Shown: positions 1 through 11,138 of the stretch, in pieces | How the letters are laid out: each line of letters starts with the position of its first letter | Position numbering within the stretch: position 1 is the first letter of the stretch | Assembly (NCBI RefSeq): GCF_000208925.1 | Contig: NW_001914895.1 | Span: forward strand, 1-64,000 | Reading direction: 5' to 3' | Length of the DNA: 64,000 bases | Source of the DNA: Entamoeba histolytica HM-1:IMSS | Lineage: Eukaryota > Evosea > Mastigamoebida > Endamoebidae | Made by a program: the position numbers and the translations under genes | Notes under the pieces: model-generated | The model's database searches: none | Told to the model about the DNA's origin: nothing | The model's input: the letters and a program-made list of their open reading frames with translations, nothing else

Positions 1-1538
1 AATAGATATCACACAAACAACATGACAAATTGTGTTTAAGTTAAATTTCATTAGCAATACTTTCTAAATATAAATATATACTACGTTATTCATATATTTC
101 TTATTAATGTTTTCAATTCTTTGAATTAAACTGATATATAACTAAATATTCATGATATATTCATTTTCAACTTGTGTTGATATCATAAAATAATATTAAT
201 ATATAATTTATTTCAATAATTGTCTGTGGTTGTATGAATGTTATAATGAATATATTTTTTGAATGACTTCATTTTAGACTAATAAAAGGGTTAAGTAATT
301 TTATAAGTAGAAAACTTAAATATCAAATTTGTTGATAAATAAAGATTTTCCATGTCATAAAAGATAACAAAATAAATATAAATGTTTATAAATTATTATT
401 TTTATAATTTTTTATAATTTTGTACTAACCATAAAAATATTAATGGTTGAAATAGTTATATAATGTAAACCAAAATACACACTCTCTTGTACTAAACAAA
501 AATAAGTAAAATGTATTATTGATTATTTAACTTTTAATCTTATTAATATAATAAAATAACATCTAAATATTAAATATTAATATTTATTTATTGAGAAAGT
601 ATGTTTCAATAGACAGTATTTGAATATATATTATATGTTATGTTATTCATTTGTATTATAAATACTAAAATTTTAACCTTCTAAAAGAATATGTTTTATA
701 CATATTTATTTTTTTTTTAATTTAAAGTTATATAAAGAATATTCCAATACTCAGAATTATTTTTGACTCTATCTTAGAGAGTTTTTGTTTTAATAAAGAG
801 AGTTTAAAATGTGTTTGTTTTTGAATAATTTATTAGACATATAATTATATATAAAGGTTATTGTGATAGTAATAAAAATTGAAATGAAAATAATATATAT
901 TTTAATAATTAACTAACTAATTATCATTATTTTTAATAAACCTTTGTAATGAACATGATAATATTCTATTAAAACTTTTACTGATTTAATTTTTACAATA
1001 CTTCCTTATTGTTTTGTACATTATATTATATTGTTTTATTTATAAATTATTTCATAATATAAAAAAAACTTAAAACAATACTACAATTATACTACTCAAT
1101 ATTTGATTTTGCTAATAATGGAATAATACACATGAAATCTTGAGAATCACCTTTTAGTGTAAAAAATCATCTTAGTTTTTCATTTTATAAAAATAATATC
1201 TATAAACAGATTATCTTACCAACCCTCTTTTGGGAGATTATTTTAATAGAAAATATTTAAATGTTGAAACTATAGTTTTTATATTATGAATTATATTCAA
1301 AAAAATCTTGTCTAAAAATAAATAAAATTCATTAAATAATAATCTGAAGATATTTTAATAAATTTAGAATCTTTATGAAGAATCACTGCTGTAACATTGA
1401 TTTAATTACAACAATATCAATTGTTTCATATAAAAATGATAAAACGAAACAAAAAGAGACTGAATAATTAAAAATAATTTTAGTCCGCCTTTTTTTGCAG
1501 ATTAATCAATACAAATAATAAAATAATAATAAAATTGT
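1..1538. other. AT-rich intergenic DNA, no gene seen
   Basis: This stretch is extremely A+T rich with short homopolymer runs and stop codons in every frame. I see no open frame with protein-like composition, no tRNA-like box and no obvious repeat unit. It lies 3' of the minus-strand broken gene at 1539-2267. Confidence 0.6.
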
Positions 1539-2267
1539 TTACAATGACTTTGGTGTTGAAATACACTCATCTAAGGTAATAGTATCAGAAGAATTTTCAT
1601 TTTCAATTTTAGCCTTATGTTGGTGTTTTATTTCATTATTTGATAAAGAACAATAAGGAATAGAATTATTTTTATTAATATTAGAATAATATAATAAATC
1701 AAAACATAAAGGATGATATTCTCTTAAGACTGTTGTTTTCTCTAATTTAATGAATTGAGAAATTACATATGAATTAACTTCTTTTCCAATAGTTTGCATT
1801 TCTGTTAAAGTTATAATATAACCATTCTTTTCTGATATCTTACTAACTTTCTCCATTTGTAATGTTTTCTTTGCACTTTTAGTTGGTCTTCTTTCAACAG
1901 TATATCCTAATTGTTCTAGATATTCAACTAACCAATTAAATGATAAAGCAGCACGGTTTAAATCTCTTCTTCTTTTTAATGACTTTATTTGATTAAGAGA
2001 CATATCAGCAACAATTTCTGTTTGAAATTGTTCATCAACATATTTATCAATTTTTTTTCCAAAACAAAGTGGCTGACCTTTAAAAAATACTTCAGTAATA
2101 ACTAAAAATTGTATAGTCTTTTCTGCTATTCTTTCAGGTCTTTTAAATTAAAAACCAAAGCCTAATGTATTGAGTACAGCAATCACACTTCCTTGTTGGA
2201 TTGCTTCAAAAGACTTAGACTCTCTTTTGATTTGTGTTTGAATACCTTTAACTCCTTTTCTATACAT
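1539..2267 (-). pseudogene. Entamoeba-type hypothetical protein gene interrupted by an in-frame TAA
   Basis: The open part from the ATG at 2003 encodes 154 residues. The same frame continues upstream without a shift to an ATG at 2267, broken only by one TAA at 2148-2150 after 39 codons. The joined reading aligns along its length with the intact 195-residue protein at 39777-40364, including the shared GY.(V/L)ERR.TK..K.TL motif. Homology runs through the stop: the codon after GFGF aligns with the paralogue segment ITLRLP. So the reading upstream of 2003 is part of the ancestral gene. I see no GTTTGT donor near the stop, so an intron is unlikely. It is a nonsense-disrupted copy, a sequencing error, or a shortened gene restarting at 2003. 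Function is unknown; the basic, helical middle might bind nucleic acid, but that is only a guess. Confidence 0.7.
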
Positions 2268-2808
2268 CTTATTAGTCTGTAATCATTTTTAGTTCGTTTA
2301 CTTTCATCCAATCAAAAAAACAACTCATCCTATTTTCATATATTCCCTTTCTCTCCACTCATTTCACTCTTTTCTTCTTTAATAAAAAATAAAAATTGTC
2401 TTGTTTTAACCATAATTTCTTTATTATTCTTATCTTATCTTATTTTTTTAATATTTCTTTTCTTCTTGTCTCATTTTATTTCTAAATATCTACAACTGAT
2501 TTTATTTGAAAACATTCTTTCCAAACTATATTTTAAACCCAAATTATTTCAAGTGATGAACAAACATTTTTTTTAAAAATATAAAATTTCATTTTTATGA
2601 CTTTTTATGAATTTTATGGAATATTTCAATTTATCTTTGTATATTTTCCAAAATCCGTGCAATTTCAAGTTTTAACTCAATCCAACAATAATCTGAAATT
2701 TTCATTAAAAAATAATTATGTTATTCCTTTGTATTATTAAATAAAACAAAGAAAAAAAAAGAATAATCTCTAAAAATCTTTTAATAAGACAATTTGATTA
2801 AATATTAA
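2268..2808. other. Divergent intergenic region, no gene seen
   Basis: Lies between the minus-strand broken gene and the plus-strand CUE/Smr gene. It is A+T rich with pyrimidine-rich patches. It presumably carries both upstream regions, but I see no clear GAAC word close to either start. Confidence 0.5.
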
Positions 2809-3984
2809 ATGCCACCTAAATATTCAATAAAACAAAAAGGAAAAAAGACTTATCAGTTGGATGAATTAGATGAGTATATTGAAAACTTACCACCACCTCC
2901 ATCAAAAAGTAAACCAAAAAAAGAAAAAATTCCATTAAAATTAAGAAGATTATGTGAACTTGAAAACATATTTCCTCAAATAGATAGCGGACTTTTAGAA
3001 ATGTTATTAGAAGAAAATCAACTTGACGTAAATAAAACTGCTGAAGCACTTATTATTCAACAATCAAATTATGTTCCTTCAATGCACCAAAAAAAACAAC
3101 TAAAACAATTATCTCCAAATGAAATTAGTTCAAAGAAATGGCAAAAATATTCATATGATATGCAACACCCTAAATCTATTGAAGGTGAATTTGGTCATAC
3201 ATTAAGTCAAATTGTTGAAGAGTCTAATGATCCTTCTTTTTCACAAGAACAAGGTTCATTGACTTCGGCAGATAAATTAAAACTATCATATTTAATAGAC
3301 TTATTAAAAGGAATAGTTGATGAAGAAGATATAAAAAAATTATATAAAGAGTTAGATGGTAATATAGAACTTATTCTTTATGTTCTCACTGATGGAAGAG
3401 ATGATTTAAAAATGAAATTTGGATTAATTTCTGATACAACAAACACTGAAACTGATGATCAAGAACAATCTTATAAAACACCTTCATTACCAAAAATAAC
3501 TGATATGCGTCCTGGAGAATCAGAAGAACAATTTGTTAAACGTACAAATAATGAAATTATTAATCTTGCCAAAGAAAGAAGTATTTATGCACATCAATTA
3601 TCATTAGCCCCAAGAGGAAGTTCAAATGCAAATGATTTAAAAAAACGATTAAATGAAATAATTAGAGAGATTCAATTTAAACAACAAAATGTAATAAATC
3701 TGTACTTACGTATTCTTCTTAGAAAGACTGGTGACCATTTATCAAAATGTCTTGAAATTGATTTGCATGGTTTTGGTGAAACTGAAGCTATTAATGCTCT
3801 TCGACAAGTTTTAGATACAAGTGAAATTACTGGAATTGGTAAAGTTAGGTTTATTACTGGAGTAGGAAAACATAGTTCAAGACGAGGATTTTCTGTAATA
3901 AAAGATAAAATGCAATTATATTTAATAAAAAATAAAATACCATTTGAAGAAGATTCATTTTCTCTCACAGTTTATTTAAACTAA
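2809..3984 (+). CDS. CUE - DUF1771 - Smr domain protein
   Basis: The 391-residue product has three recognisable parts. Residues about 45-85 look like a CUE-type ubiquitin-binding three-helix module (LENIFPQIDSGLLEMLLEEN). Residues about 232-305 form a charged helical segment typical of the DUF1771 extension that precedes Smr domains. Residues about 313-391 are an Smr domain, with the hallmark DLHGF and the loop TGVGKHSSRRG, matching the family TGxGxHS motif. Eukaryotic proteins with this layout (the N4BP2/CUE-Smr group) are associated with ribosome-linked RNA cleavage and ubiquitin recognition. A role in mRNA quality control is inferred from the family, not shown here. The start ATG at 2809 is the first in frame and there is no signal peptide. 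Convergent genes do not overlap it. Confidence 0.8.
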   Translation: MPPKYSIKQKGKKTYQLDELDEYIENLPPPPSKSKPKKEKIPLKLRRLCELENIFPQIDSGLLEMLLEENQLDVNKTAEALIIQQSNYVPSMHQKKQLKQLSPNEISSKKWQKYSYDMQHPKSIEGEFGHTLSQIVEESNDPSFSQEQGSLTSADKLKLSYLIDLLKGIVDEEDIKKLYKELDGNIELILYVLTDGRDDLKMKFGLISDTTNTETDDQEQSYKTPSLPKITDMRPGESEEQFVKRTNNEIINLAKERSIYAHQLSLAPRGSSNANDLKKRLNEIIREIQFKQQNVINLYLRILLRKTGDHLSKCLEIDLHGFGETEAINALRQVLDTSEITGIGKVRFITGVGKHSSRRGFSVIKDKMQLYLIKNKIPFEEDSFSLTVYLN

Positions 3985-4295
3985 CTATTGTTTTTTTTTT
4001 TTTAAATTTTGAGATATTTTAAGTGTTTATTACTAATTTTCATTTATTATTTTTTTTCATTTGTAAATATATCAACTTATAATAATAGTATTATAATTTT
4101 TTTGTTAAATAGAAGTTATTCAATCAATTAAAATTATTAAAAGAATAGTTTATTTTATCTTTTTCTTTTGTTGTATTTCATAAGAATTGAAAAAGAAAAA
4201 AAGAATCAATGAATTTAATTTGGTATTATCTTTATTTTTTCTGATTTAAAGTAATAATTAAATAATTAAAATAAAAACTGTCATTTCAATTTTTA
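3985..4295. other. Short AT-rich spacer between two plus-strand genes
   Basis: A 311-nt spacer with T-runs just after the CUE/Smr stop, as expected for an Entamoeba 3' end, followed by the upstream region of the receptor kinase. I see no further feature. Confidence 0.5.
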
Positions 4296-7200
4296 ATGTT
4301 ATTATTTGTAGCTTTCTTTCTTTTTATTAGTACATGTATTGGTAGTTGTTGGATGTCACAAGAAGAGCTGTGGATTGATGATAATGATAATACCTGGAGT
4401 AGTTATTGCAATAACATTGGGATTAATTTAGTTAATAATGTTATTGATGTTAATTCACCAAAAGTACCAAATGTTTTTACTCAAAATCTTAACAGAGATC
4501 TTCTTATTGCTCCAATTCAAGGATATACTGTTACTAAATTTGCAATTACTAAATGGAGTCTCACAACTAATTCAATACCAACAATTACATTTAATCAATC
4601 ATATTCTAAAACAGATGTACAAATATTATTTAGAAGATGGGGTGATGTTTTTACTTTAGGACATGAAGGTTTTAATTTTATACTTAAAGATACTAACTCA
4701 TATTTTTCTATTGTTAATGAAAATGAAAAACCAGACAATGACTTTGACATTTATCTTCCATTTTATTTACAAGATACTAAACCTCTTCTTACTGTTACAA
4801 TTCATAAAATGCATATTATACCTTCTTCATATTTCCAAAAAGATTTGAGATGCATTTTTTATTCTTCTGCTTCTTCAGAAATTACAGAAGACATACTCTA
4901 TTTGAATGATAGTAATTTATTAGAGTCAAGAGTTAATTGTTTTAGTTTTACTAAGAGATACATATGTCACAACTCATCACTTAGTTATAATGATTCAAAG
5001 TGTATTGTAAATGTTGATGATACAATAGACCGAGGTCATTATTCTCTCAATATTATTTATGATTATATTATTACTGGATTAACTGAAAACATTATTGAAC
5101 AAGATTTAATTGTCAATAATTATAATTTTGATGGTATAGATATTTTTGTTCTGACTGGAACTGGTCATAATTTGACTGTAGTAACATTTCAGAATAAGAT
5201 GAAAACTATTACATTTAAAGGAAATGGAGTATTTAATATTCAAAAGTTTTATACAAAATTTGTGAATTGGGAAAAGATTCTTTCTAAAGAATCATCTCAA
5301 CTCACTATTGGTTCTCTTGTTAATAATGGAACTGGAATATTAGAACAAATTAATCCAAGTATTTTTGTAATAAATACTTTTGAGAATATTTATGGAGATA
5401 CAACTGTAATTGGTAAAATCAGTTTTAAAGAACTTATTATTAAATCAGCTCTTATTAAAGGATTTACAATGACATCTGGTATTATTAATCTTCAAAATAA
5501 TATTCAAGCTGATGGTTATTTTGATTTATTTTCTTCTATTATAATTGGAGACTCTTTTCAAATTAATACTCTTCCACCTCTTACATTAATAGGTAAAAAC
5601 AAACAGTATCAATTACTCCTTTCGTCAATACAAAGTTCAAATTGTGTTGATCTTATTAGTACAATACCATCTTCTTCATTTTCTATGAATGAAACAGAAC
5701 ATATCAAACTACTTTCAAATAATAGATTAATTCGTTATTGTCCATATTCATTTAATTATTCAGTCTTATGTATAATGAATTCAACATTATTTGATTTAAA
5801 TTATCATTCTCCTTCTTTATTTACTTTACCTCATTGTCCTTGTTCTGGAAATTCTTGTACTATTGTTACAAAAGAAGGAATTGAAAATATTGATTTTCAT
5901 GGAGAAAAACTTGATTTCATTCTTAAGGTATCTAATCCAATATTTTCAATCAATAACATACGTTCTTTGTATGTATTAGACCTTAATACTGATTCTTCAA
6001 TCATTACAATAACATCTGATTTTACTCTTGCTTCTATAAATCCTAATATTAAAATAATAAATGAAGCTGGTCAATTTACATTCACAGGAACAAATATTGG
6101 TGAGGTTGATGTTAAAAGTTCTTTTAAAGTAACTAATAATCGAGTGACTATTGAAAATATACATAATTGTGATAAACATCTTATTATAGGAAAAGATGTA
6201 CTATATTTAAATATTAAAGAATTTGGTTGTGGAATAGTTTCTGAAATGATAATTGAAACAGAAGATAGTTCTTCAATACTTACCATTCAATTACCTGAAG
6301 GGAATAAAGGACTTGTTACTATTTTTTCAAGAAGGCCAATGAATTTAGAAGCTAATGAAAATAAGATTATACTTATATCAGAATCTAAAACTAGTTATTC
6401 TATTACCATTCTCAGAATATCTGAAGCTGTAATTATTTGTCATAATCATATTACTTTAAATACAATTAATTCAAATGAAGATGGAGAGTATTTCCTTAAT
6501 TTTCATTCTGAAGGAAGTTGTCAAGTTTATATAATTAATGGTGAAGTATCAAAATGTGCTATTTGTGAATATAATAATTTTCATTTTGACTTAGAAACAA
6601 AAAAGTGTATCAAAATAATGCCCATTGAACATTGTACTAATTCATATAATGGGTATTGCGAAACTTGTGAAGAAGGATATTATGTCTCAAATAATTTAAT
6701 AAGTTGTTTCCCTTGTTCTGATAAAAATGCAAGAGTTTGTTGGAATGATGATAGTATTGCCTGTACAGATAATTATACATTATCACATAGAAAATGTATT
6801 ATTTCTTCTATTGATAATTGTTTATTATTCCATAACGAAAAATGTATGAGATGTTCTAATGGAAAATATCAGACTAATTTAATGACTTGTGAAGCATGTG
6901 ACGTAACATGTTCTCATTGTTATTATAATAAAAAATATAATAATAGTGTTTGTGATATATGTTATAATTCTACTTCTAGACAAAATGACTATCAATGTTA
7001 TAAAGATGAACATGCAATAGTTACTTTAAATAGTGGTATATTAGAATGTGATATTGGTTATTATCCAAAAGAAAATAAATGTGTTGAATGTTCCTTATTA
7101 TTTGGTAATTGTGAAATATGTACTATTACACATTGCCTCAAATGTAAAAACAATAATGTTCTAGACATTGATGGTAAATGTAGACATTCTAATAAGTGTA

Positions 7201-9389
7201 AGTCAATTAGTTGGAATAAGTGTATTACTTGTGATAATAATGAAGATTTTAACAATAGAACAGATTGTATTTCTAATTATCATGAAGATTGTTATGCATA
7301 TAATACAAATGGAGAATGTATAGCTTGTAAAACAAAATTACTTGTCAATGGAGTTTGTGGTGGAACAATTTTAGGTTGTAAAACTTTTTATAATGAATTT
7401 TGTCTTCGTTGTGAGGATGGTTTATATCTCAACAATAACATATGTAATAAATGTGATTCAAAATGTAAAACTTGCATTGGAAGTAGTGTTCAATGTATTG
7501 AGTGTAATTCTATTGGTTATTTTATAAATTCAACAACACATTATTGTGAGTATAATTCAAATTTGAAAGATGTTTGTCTTCAATATACAGTAGATGGAGG
7601 ATGTGTCAAATGTGCTAATCAATGGTATGTTGATGGGTTTAATTGTTTAAAATGTAATTCTTCATGCCTGAGTTGTAGAAATTTAGATACGTGTAATGAA
7701 TGTCTTGACAATTATTTTTTTGATACATCAAATAATTGTGTTCCAAATAACATTATAACCAATTGCGATTCCATTATTAATAAATGGAATGGATGCACTA
7801 AATGTAAAGATGGGTATTTTATTAAAGACAAAATGTGTTCTCCATGTCTTTCTGGATGCCAAATTTGTACAGATCCTAATAAATGTTTAACTTGTAAAGA
7901 GACATACGTATATTCTATGGGAAAATGTATTAATTATTCTCAAATTAGTAATTGTAAAGAAGCAAACAATTCTAAATGTTTAAAATGTTTTGGTTGGAAT
8001 AAACCAAATAAACAAGGAAATGCTTGTTTAAGACATATACCTGCAAGATTTATAGTTGGGATTATAGTTTTAGTAATAGTTTTACTTATAAGTGTTTTGC
8101 TTGGAGTTTATTTGTTAAGTAAATGGTTATTGAAATATTTAAAAGTAAGAGATATTGAGAAACAATTAAATATATTCTCTATTGCAAAGTCAAACCTTTC
8201 ATTCATTAGTTTTGGTAGTGTTTTAGTAAATAAGACTGTTATTGATTTTGTGAATGAAGATATAATTGAAATTCCAGTTAATGAGAAGTCTATTGACACT
8301 ATTGTCATTGGAAATCTTGGAAAATCACCTATAAAAATTCTATTTTCATTGAAAGAAGGAACAAATGATAAATTTACACTTGAAACAAATCCATCAAATT
8401 TAATAATCAGAAAAGGAGTTGCATGTCCATTTAAAATATGTATTATTCCTAAGTGTAGTTGTTTTATTGAAGAGGATTTAATAATTATTGTTCATGAATT
8501 AAAAACTGGTAAAAACCAATGTATCAATTTAAGACTAATTGTTAAAACACAAATTTCTACTATACTTGATTATGACGAAGTAAAAGAAGAAGAAAAAATT
8601 GGAGAAGGTGGTTTTGGTATTGTTTTTAAAGGAAGATTCAGAGGAAATGAAGTTGCTATTAAGAAAATGAAACAAGTAGAAAATAAAGAAAGTTCAATGT
8701 GTGAGTTTTTAAAAGAAGTAGAAATGTTAGACAAATTTAGATCAGAATATATTGTTCATTTCTATGGAGCAGTACTTATTCCTACTAAGGTTTGTATGGT
8801 AACTGAATTTGCAAAGTATGGATCAGTAAATGATTATAAGAAAAAATATAAGGAAAAACCATTCAGTAGGAAATTAAAAATAAAAGTTTTAATTGATGCT
8901 GCAAAAGGAATATCTTATCTACACAATAATGGGATTATTCATAGAGATATCAAACCTGATAACTTATTATTATTCTCTCTTGAATACCCAGCAACAATTA
9001 ATGCAAAATTAACAGACTTTGGTTCTTCAAGAAATATTAATATGATGATGACAAATATGACATTCACAAAAGCAGTTGGAACTCCTATTTTTATGGCTCC
9101 AGAAATATTGAACAGAAAACATTACAAAATGCCAGCTGACATTTATTCATTTGCAATTACAATGCTAGAAATTATTACGTGGAAAGACTCTTTCCCTAAA
9201 GAATCATACCCACATCCATGGGACATTGCAAATACAATCACATCAGGTAAAAGACCAATATTAATTAATGAAGTAGAAGATAATATTAAAGAAATTATTG
9301 AACAGTCATGGAAACAAGAACCAAAAGAACGAATAAGAATAGATGATATTATAATAATGCTAGAAAAAGAAATATATCCTTTAAATTAA
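4296..9389 (+). CDS. Transmembrane receptor protein kinase (TMK family) with Cys-rich ectodomain
   Basis: A 1697-residue type I membrane kinase. It starts with a signal peptide (LLFVAFFLFIS). Residues about 25-745 form a beta-rich, Asn-rich ectodomain. Residues about 750-1245 carry dozens of CxxC motifs arranged like furin/EGF-like cysteine-rich repeats. A single membrane helix lies at about 1250-1275. Residues about 1300-1415 look like an Ig/MSP-like beta-sandwich. The kinase domain runs from about 1430 to the end. All catalytic elements are present: glycine loop GEGGFG (1436), VAIKK lysine (about 1456), HRDIKPDN (1549), DFG (1574) and an APE motif, so it should be active. The kinase is of the tyrosine-kinase-like type; HRDIKPDN favours Ser/Thr specificity. 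Entamoeba genomes hold a large TMK family linked to surface sensing and phagocytosis; the ligand here is unknown. The first ATG is used and the frame is intact. Confidence 0.93.
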   Translation: MLLFVAFFLFISTCIGSCWMSQEELWIDDNDNTWSSYCNNIGINLVNNVIDVNSPKVPNVFTQNLNRDLLIAPIQGYTVTKFAITKWSLTTNSIPTITFNQSYSKTDVQILFRRWGDVFTLGHEGFNFILKDTNSYFSIVNENEKPDNDFDIYLPFYLQDTKPLLTVTIHKMHIIPSSYFQKDLRCIFYSSASSEITEDILYLNDSNLLESRVNCFSFTKRYICHNSSLSYNDSKCIVNVDDTIDRGHYSLNIIYDYIITGLTENIIEQDLIVNNYNFDGIDIFVLTGTGHNLTVVTFQNKMKTITFKGNGVFNIQKFYTKFVNWEKILSKESSQLTIGSLVNNGTGILEQINPSIFVINTFENIYGDTTVIGKISFKELIIKSALIKGFTMTSGIINLQNNIQADGYFDLFSSIIIGDSFQINTLPPLTLIGKNKQYQLLLSSIQSSNCVDLISTIPSSSFSMNETEHIKLLSNNRLIRYCPYSFNYSVLCIMNSTLFDLNYHSPSLFTLPHCPCSGNSCTIVTKEGIENIDFHGEKLDFILKVSNPIFSINNIRSLYVLDLNTDSSIITITSDFTLASINPNIKIINEAGQFTFTGTNIGEVDVKSSFKVTNNRVTIENIHNCDKHLIIGKDVLYLNIKEFGCGIVSEMIIETEDSSSILTIQLPEGNKGLVTIFSRRPMNLEANENKIILISESKTSYSITILRISEAVIICHNHITLNTINSNEDGEYFLNFHSEGSCQVYIINGEVSKCAICEYNNFHFDLETKKCIKIMPIEHCTNSYNGYCETCEEGYYVSNNLISCFPCSDKNARVCWNDDSIACTDNYTLSHRKCIISSIDNCLLFHNEKCMRCSNGKYQTNLMTCEACDVTCSHCYYNKKYNNSVCDICYNSTSRQNDYQCYKDEHAIVTLNSGILECDIGYYPKENKCVECSLLFGNCEICTITHCLKCKNNNVLDIDGKCRHSNKCKSISWNKCITCDNNEDFNNRTDCISNYHEDCYAYNTNGECIACKTKLLVNGVCGGTILGCKTFYNEFCLRCEDGLYLNNNICNKCDSKCKTCIGSSVQCIECNSIGYFINSTTHYCEYNSNLKDVCLQYTVDGGCVKCANQWYVDGFNCLKCNSSCLSCRNLDTCNECLDNYFFDTSNNCVPNNIITNCDSIINKWNGCTKCKDGYFIKDKMCSPCLSGCQICTDPNKCLTCKETYVYSMGKCINYSQISNCKEANNSKCLKCFGWNKPNKQGNACLRHIPARFIVGIIVLVIVLLISVLLGVYLLSKWLLKYLKVRDIEKQLNIFSIAKSNLSFISFGSVLVNKTVIDFVNEDIIEIPVNEKSIDTIVIGNLGKSPIKILFSLKEGTNDKFTLETNPSNLIIRKGVACPFKICIIPKCSCFIEEDLIIIVHELKTGKNQCINLRLIVKTQISTILDYDEVKEEEKIGEGGFGIVFKGRFRGNEVAIKKMKQVENKESSMCEFLKEVEMLDKFRSEYIVHFYGAVLIPTKVCMVTEFAKYGSVNDYKKKYKEKPFSRKLKIKVLIDAAKGISYLHNNGIIHRDIKPDNLLLFSLEYPATINAKLTDFGSSRNINMMMTNMTFTKAVGTPIFMAPEILNRKHYKMPADIYSFAITMLEIITWKDSFPKESYPHPWDIANTITSGKRPILINEVEDNIKEIIEQSWKQEPKERIRIDDIIIMLEKEIYPLN

Positions 9390-10371
9390 TTAAAATTGTT
9401 ATTTTATTTTTGATATTTTATTCTAATATTTAACTTTCATTTATAAATTATAAAAATAAAGTAAAGTATATAATGTGATAAAGACAATTCCAATAGTTTA
9501 ACATCAACTATTACTTTAACTGTTTTTTTTTGTCTCTTTCTTAAATTTATTTATTTTTTCCTATTTACGGCTGTATTTTTTTATTTGTTTTATTATAACA
9601 TAATACATTGTTTACATACATATCTGCCATACTTTCTCTCATTTAAATAACTGAAATTTCTTTTCAAACATATATTATTTATAGTAACTAACTTAATTAT
9701 ATGTATTGTTTTATTATCGGTCATTTTTTGGACAAACAGAATTTAATAAATCATTTAAATTTATCCTCATTTTCATTAAGTATATAAATACATGAATAAA
9801 CAATAGTAAAAAGACTAAATCAAGAAATTATTTATATTATAATGATAAATTTTTACATGTTGTAAAGTAACTTGAATTTATTTAATTGATAGATGTTTTA
9901 ATCTACCACCATTTCTTGATGTTTCTTTTGTTACTTTTAATTATGTTAGGTAAATCTAGTTTTAACAAAAGATAATGACTTAATTTAACTGATTTATTTC
10001 ATAAAGACTAATTTCTTTTTTCATTAAAAAAAGTTAATTAAATCTTTTTATTAGTTGATGTCTTAAAATATAAAGGAAGTTATAATCTTAATTTGTTTAT
10101 TTAGTAAACCAATCTTTTTATTGTTTGGTTTTGCGATAATTAAACTGTTTTCTTTTAAATTGTTACATCCTTGAACTGTAAATATATATTTTAAGTTTTG
10201 TGAATATAATAAAGTAAAATTATTTCATTTTTGATTTTTGTAAATGGAATTGTTATTTTGAAATACAAAAATTAAAGTTCCAATTCAAAAAAAGAAAACC
10301 ATTTTTATTTGAGTATTGAAGAAAACGTCAGAAAAAGAACTTAAAAAGTCTCAATTTATAAAGCATTGTTC
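9390..10371. other. Intergenic DNA of about 1 kb with a GAACT word near its end
   Basis: AT-rich and lacking any coding-like frame. The only feature I can name is GAACT at 10337-10341, 31 nt upstream of the ubiquitin-like start codon. Confidence 0.5.
10337..10341 (+). promoter_or_regulatory. GAACT promoter word upstream of the ubiquitin-like gene
   Basis: GAACT lies 31 nt before the ATG at 10372. It matches the core of the GAAC element described for Entamoeba histolytica promoters. The assignment rests on the motif and its position only. Confidence 0.4.
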
Positions 10372-10692
10372 ATGATCAGAATTAAGTTATTGTTAGACTC
10401 AACTGAAATTTATATAAAGGTTAATCCAAATGACAGTATTAGAAAAGGAATTGAACATGTATTTAATAAAAATAATTTATTATTGAGTCAATATATATTG
10501 TTTTATAATGGAGTTGTCCTGTCTTTAAAACTATCATTTGAAGACATTGGAATTAGTGATGGAGATACATTAGACTGCTCTCACAAACCAATCAACAATT
10601 ATTCACCACCCCTTTCTACAGTTTTTATGACGTCAACAAATTCATATTATACTCAAAATAACTCTATAATTAATTCACATTTTCTATTTTAG
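10372..10692 (+). CDS. Small ubiquitin-like fold protein
   Basis: The open frame extends back to a TTG at 10366, but the first ATG is at 10372, giving 106 residues. Residues 1-68 fit a beta-grasp ubiquitin-like fold. The stretch FYNGVVLSLKLSFEDIGISD, followed by GDTLD, resembles the SUMO/Rad60-SLD signature, in which a glycine loop is followed by a threonine/serine, a helix-capping G and DGD. There is no C-terminal Gly-Gly; the tail of about 35 residues is Ser/Asn/Tyr-rich and ends in SHFLF. So it is probably not a conjugated modifier and may instead act as a protein-binding module. No partner can be named from context. The stop is followed by an A/T-rich region with no continuing exon visible. 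Confidence 0.6.
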   Translation: MIRIKLLLDSTEIYIKVNPNDSIRKGIEHVFNKNNLLLSQYILFYNGVVLSLKLSFEDIGISDGDTLDCSHKPINNYSPPLSTVFMTSTNSYYTQNNSIINSHFLF

Positions 10693-11138
10693 AAATTATT
10701 ATTTCTATTTCAGCAATACTGTCAAATAAATATTCTTATCAAACAAAAGAAATATTTTATTTATAAAATTTCTTTTTTTCTAACGACAAACCTCAATATC
10801 AAAATTAATTCTATTCACTCAGTTATTCTATTTTCTATACTAACAAATAACAATATATGGTTCAATCCTCTTAAAAACAATCCTTATGAAATTAAATCTA
10901 TTTCCTCAAGTCTGTCTTACCTTAAAAGAGTTTTCAAAAACATTTCAAAAAAGTATAGTATTGGTTTAGTAAAACTGAAAACAAGGAATAAAAGTCTTAG
11001 ACTGAAAATAATAATGAGTCTGAACCTCTCTTTAAATTTAAACCTTATGAATCTATTTAATTGAATGTATTAACGAAAAACAATAAAAAATAACAAATAT
11101 AATGAATTACATTTAACATAAATATTTATAAACAGGAA
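10693..11138. other. Convergent intergenic region, no gene seen
   Basis: Lies between the ubiquitin-like gene (plus) and the PAP2-fold gene (minus), both ending here. AT-rich, with no coding-like frame and no repeat that I recognise. Confidence 0.5.

Noticed and set aside
2141..2165. Intron of about 18 nt removing the TAA in the 1539-2267 gene
   Set aside because: Too short for Entamoeba, no GTTTGT donor, and the paralogue aligns through the stop without a gap.
1539..2267. TAA reassigned to an amino acid
   Set aside because: Other genes here use TAA as their normal stop.
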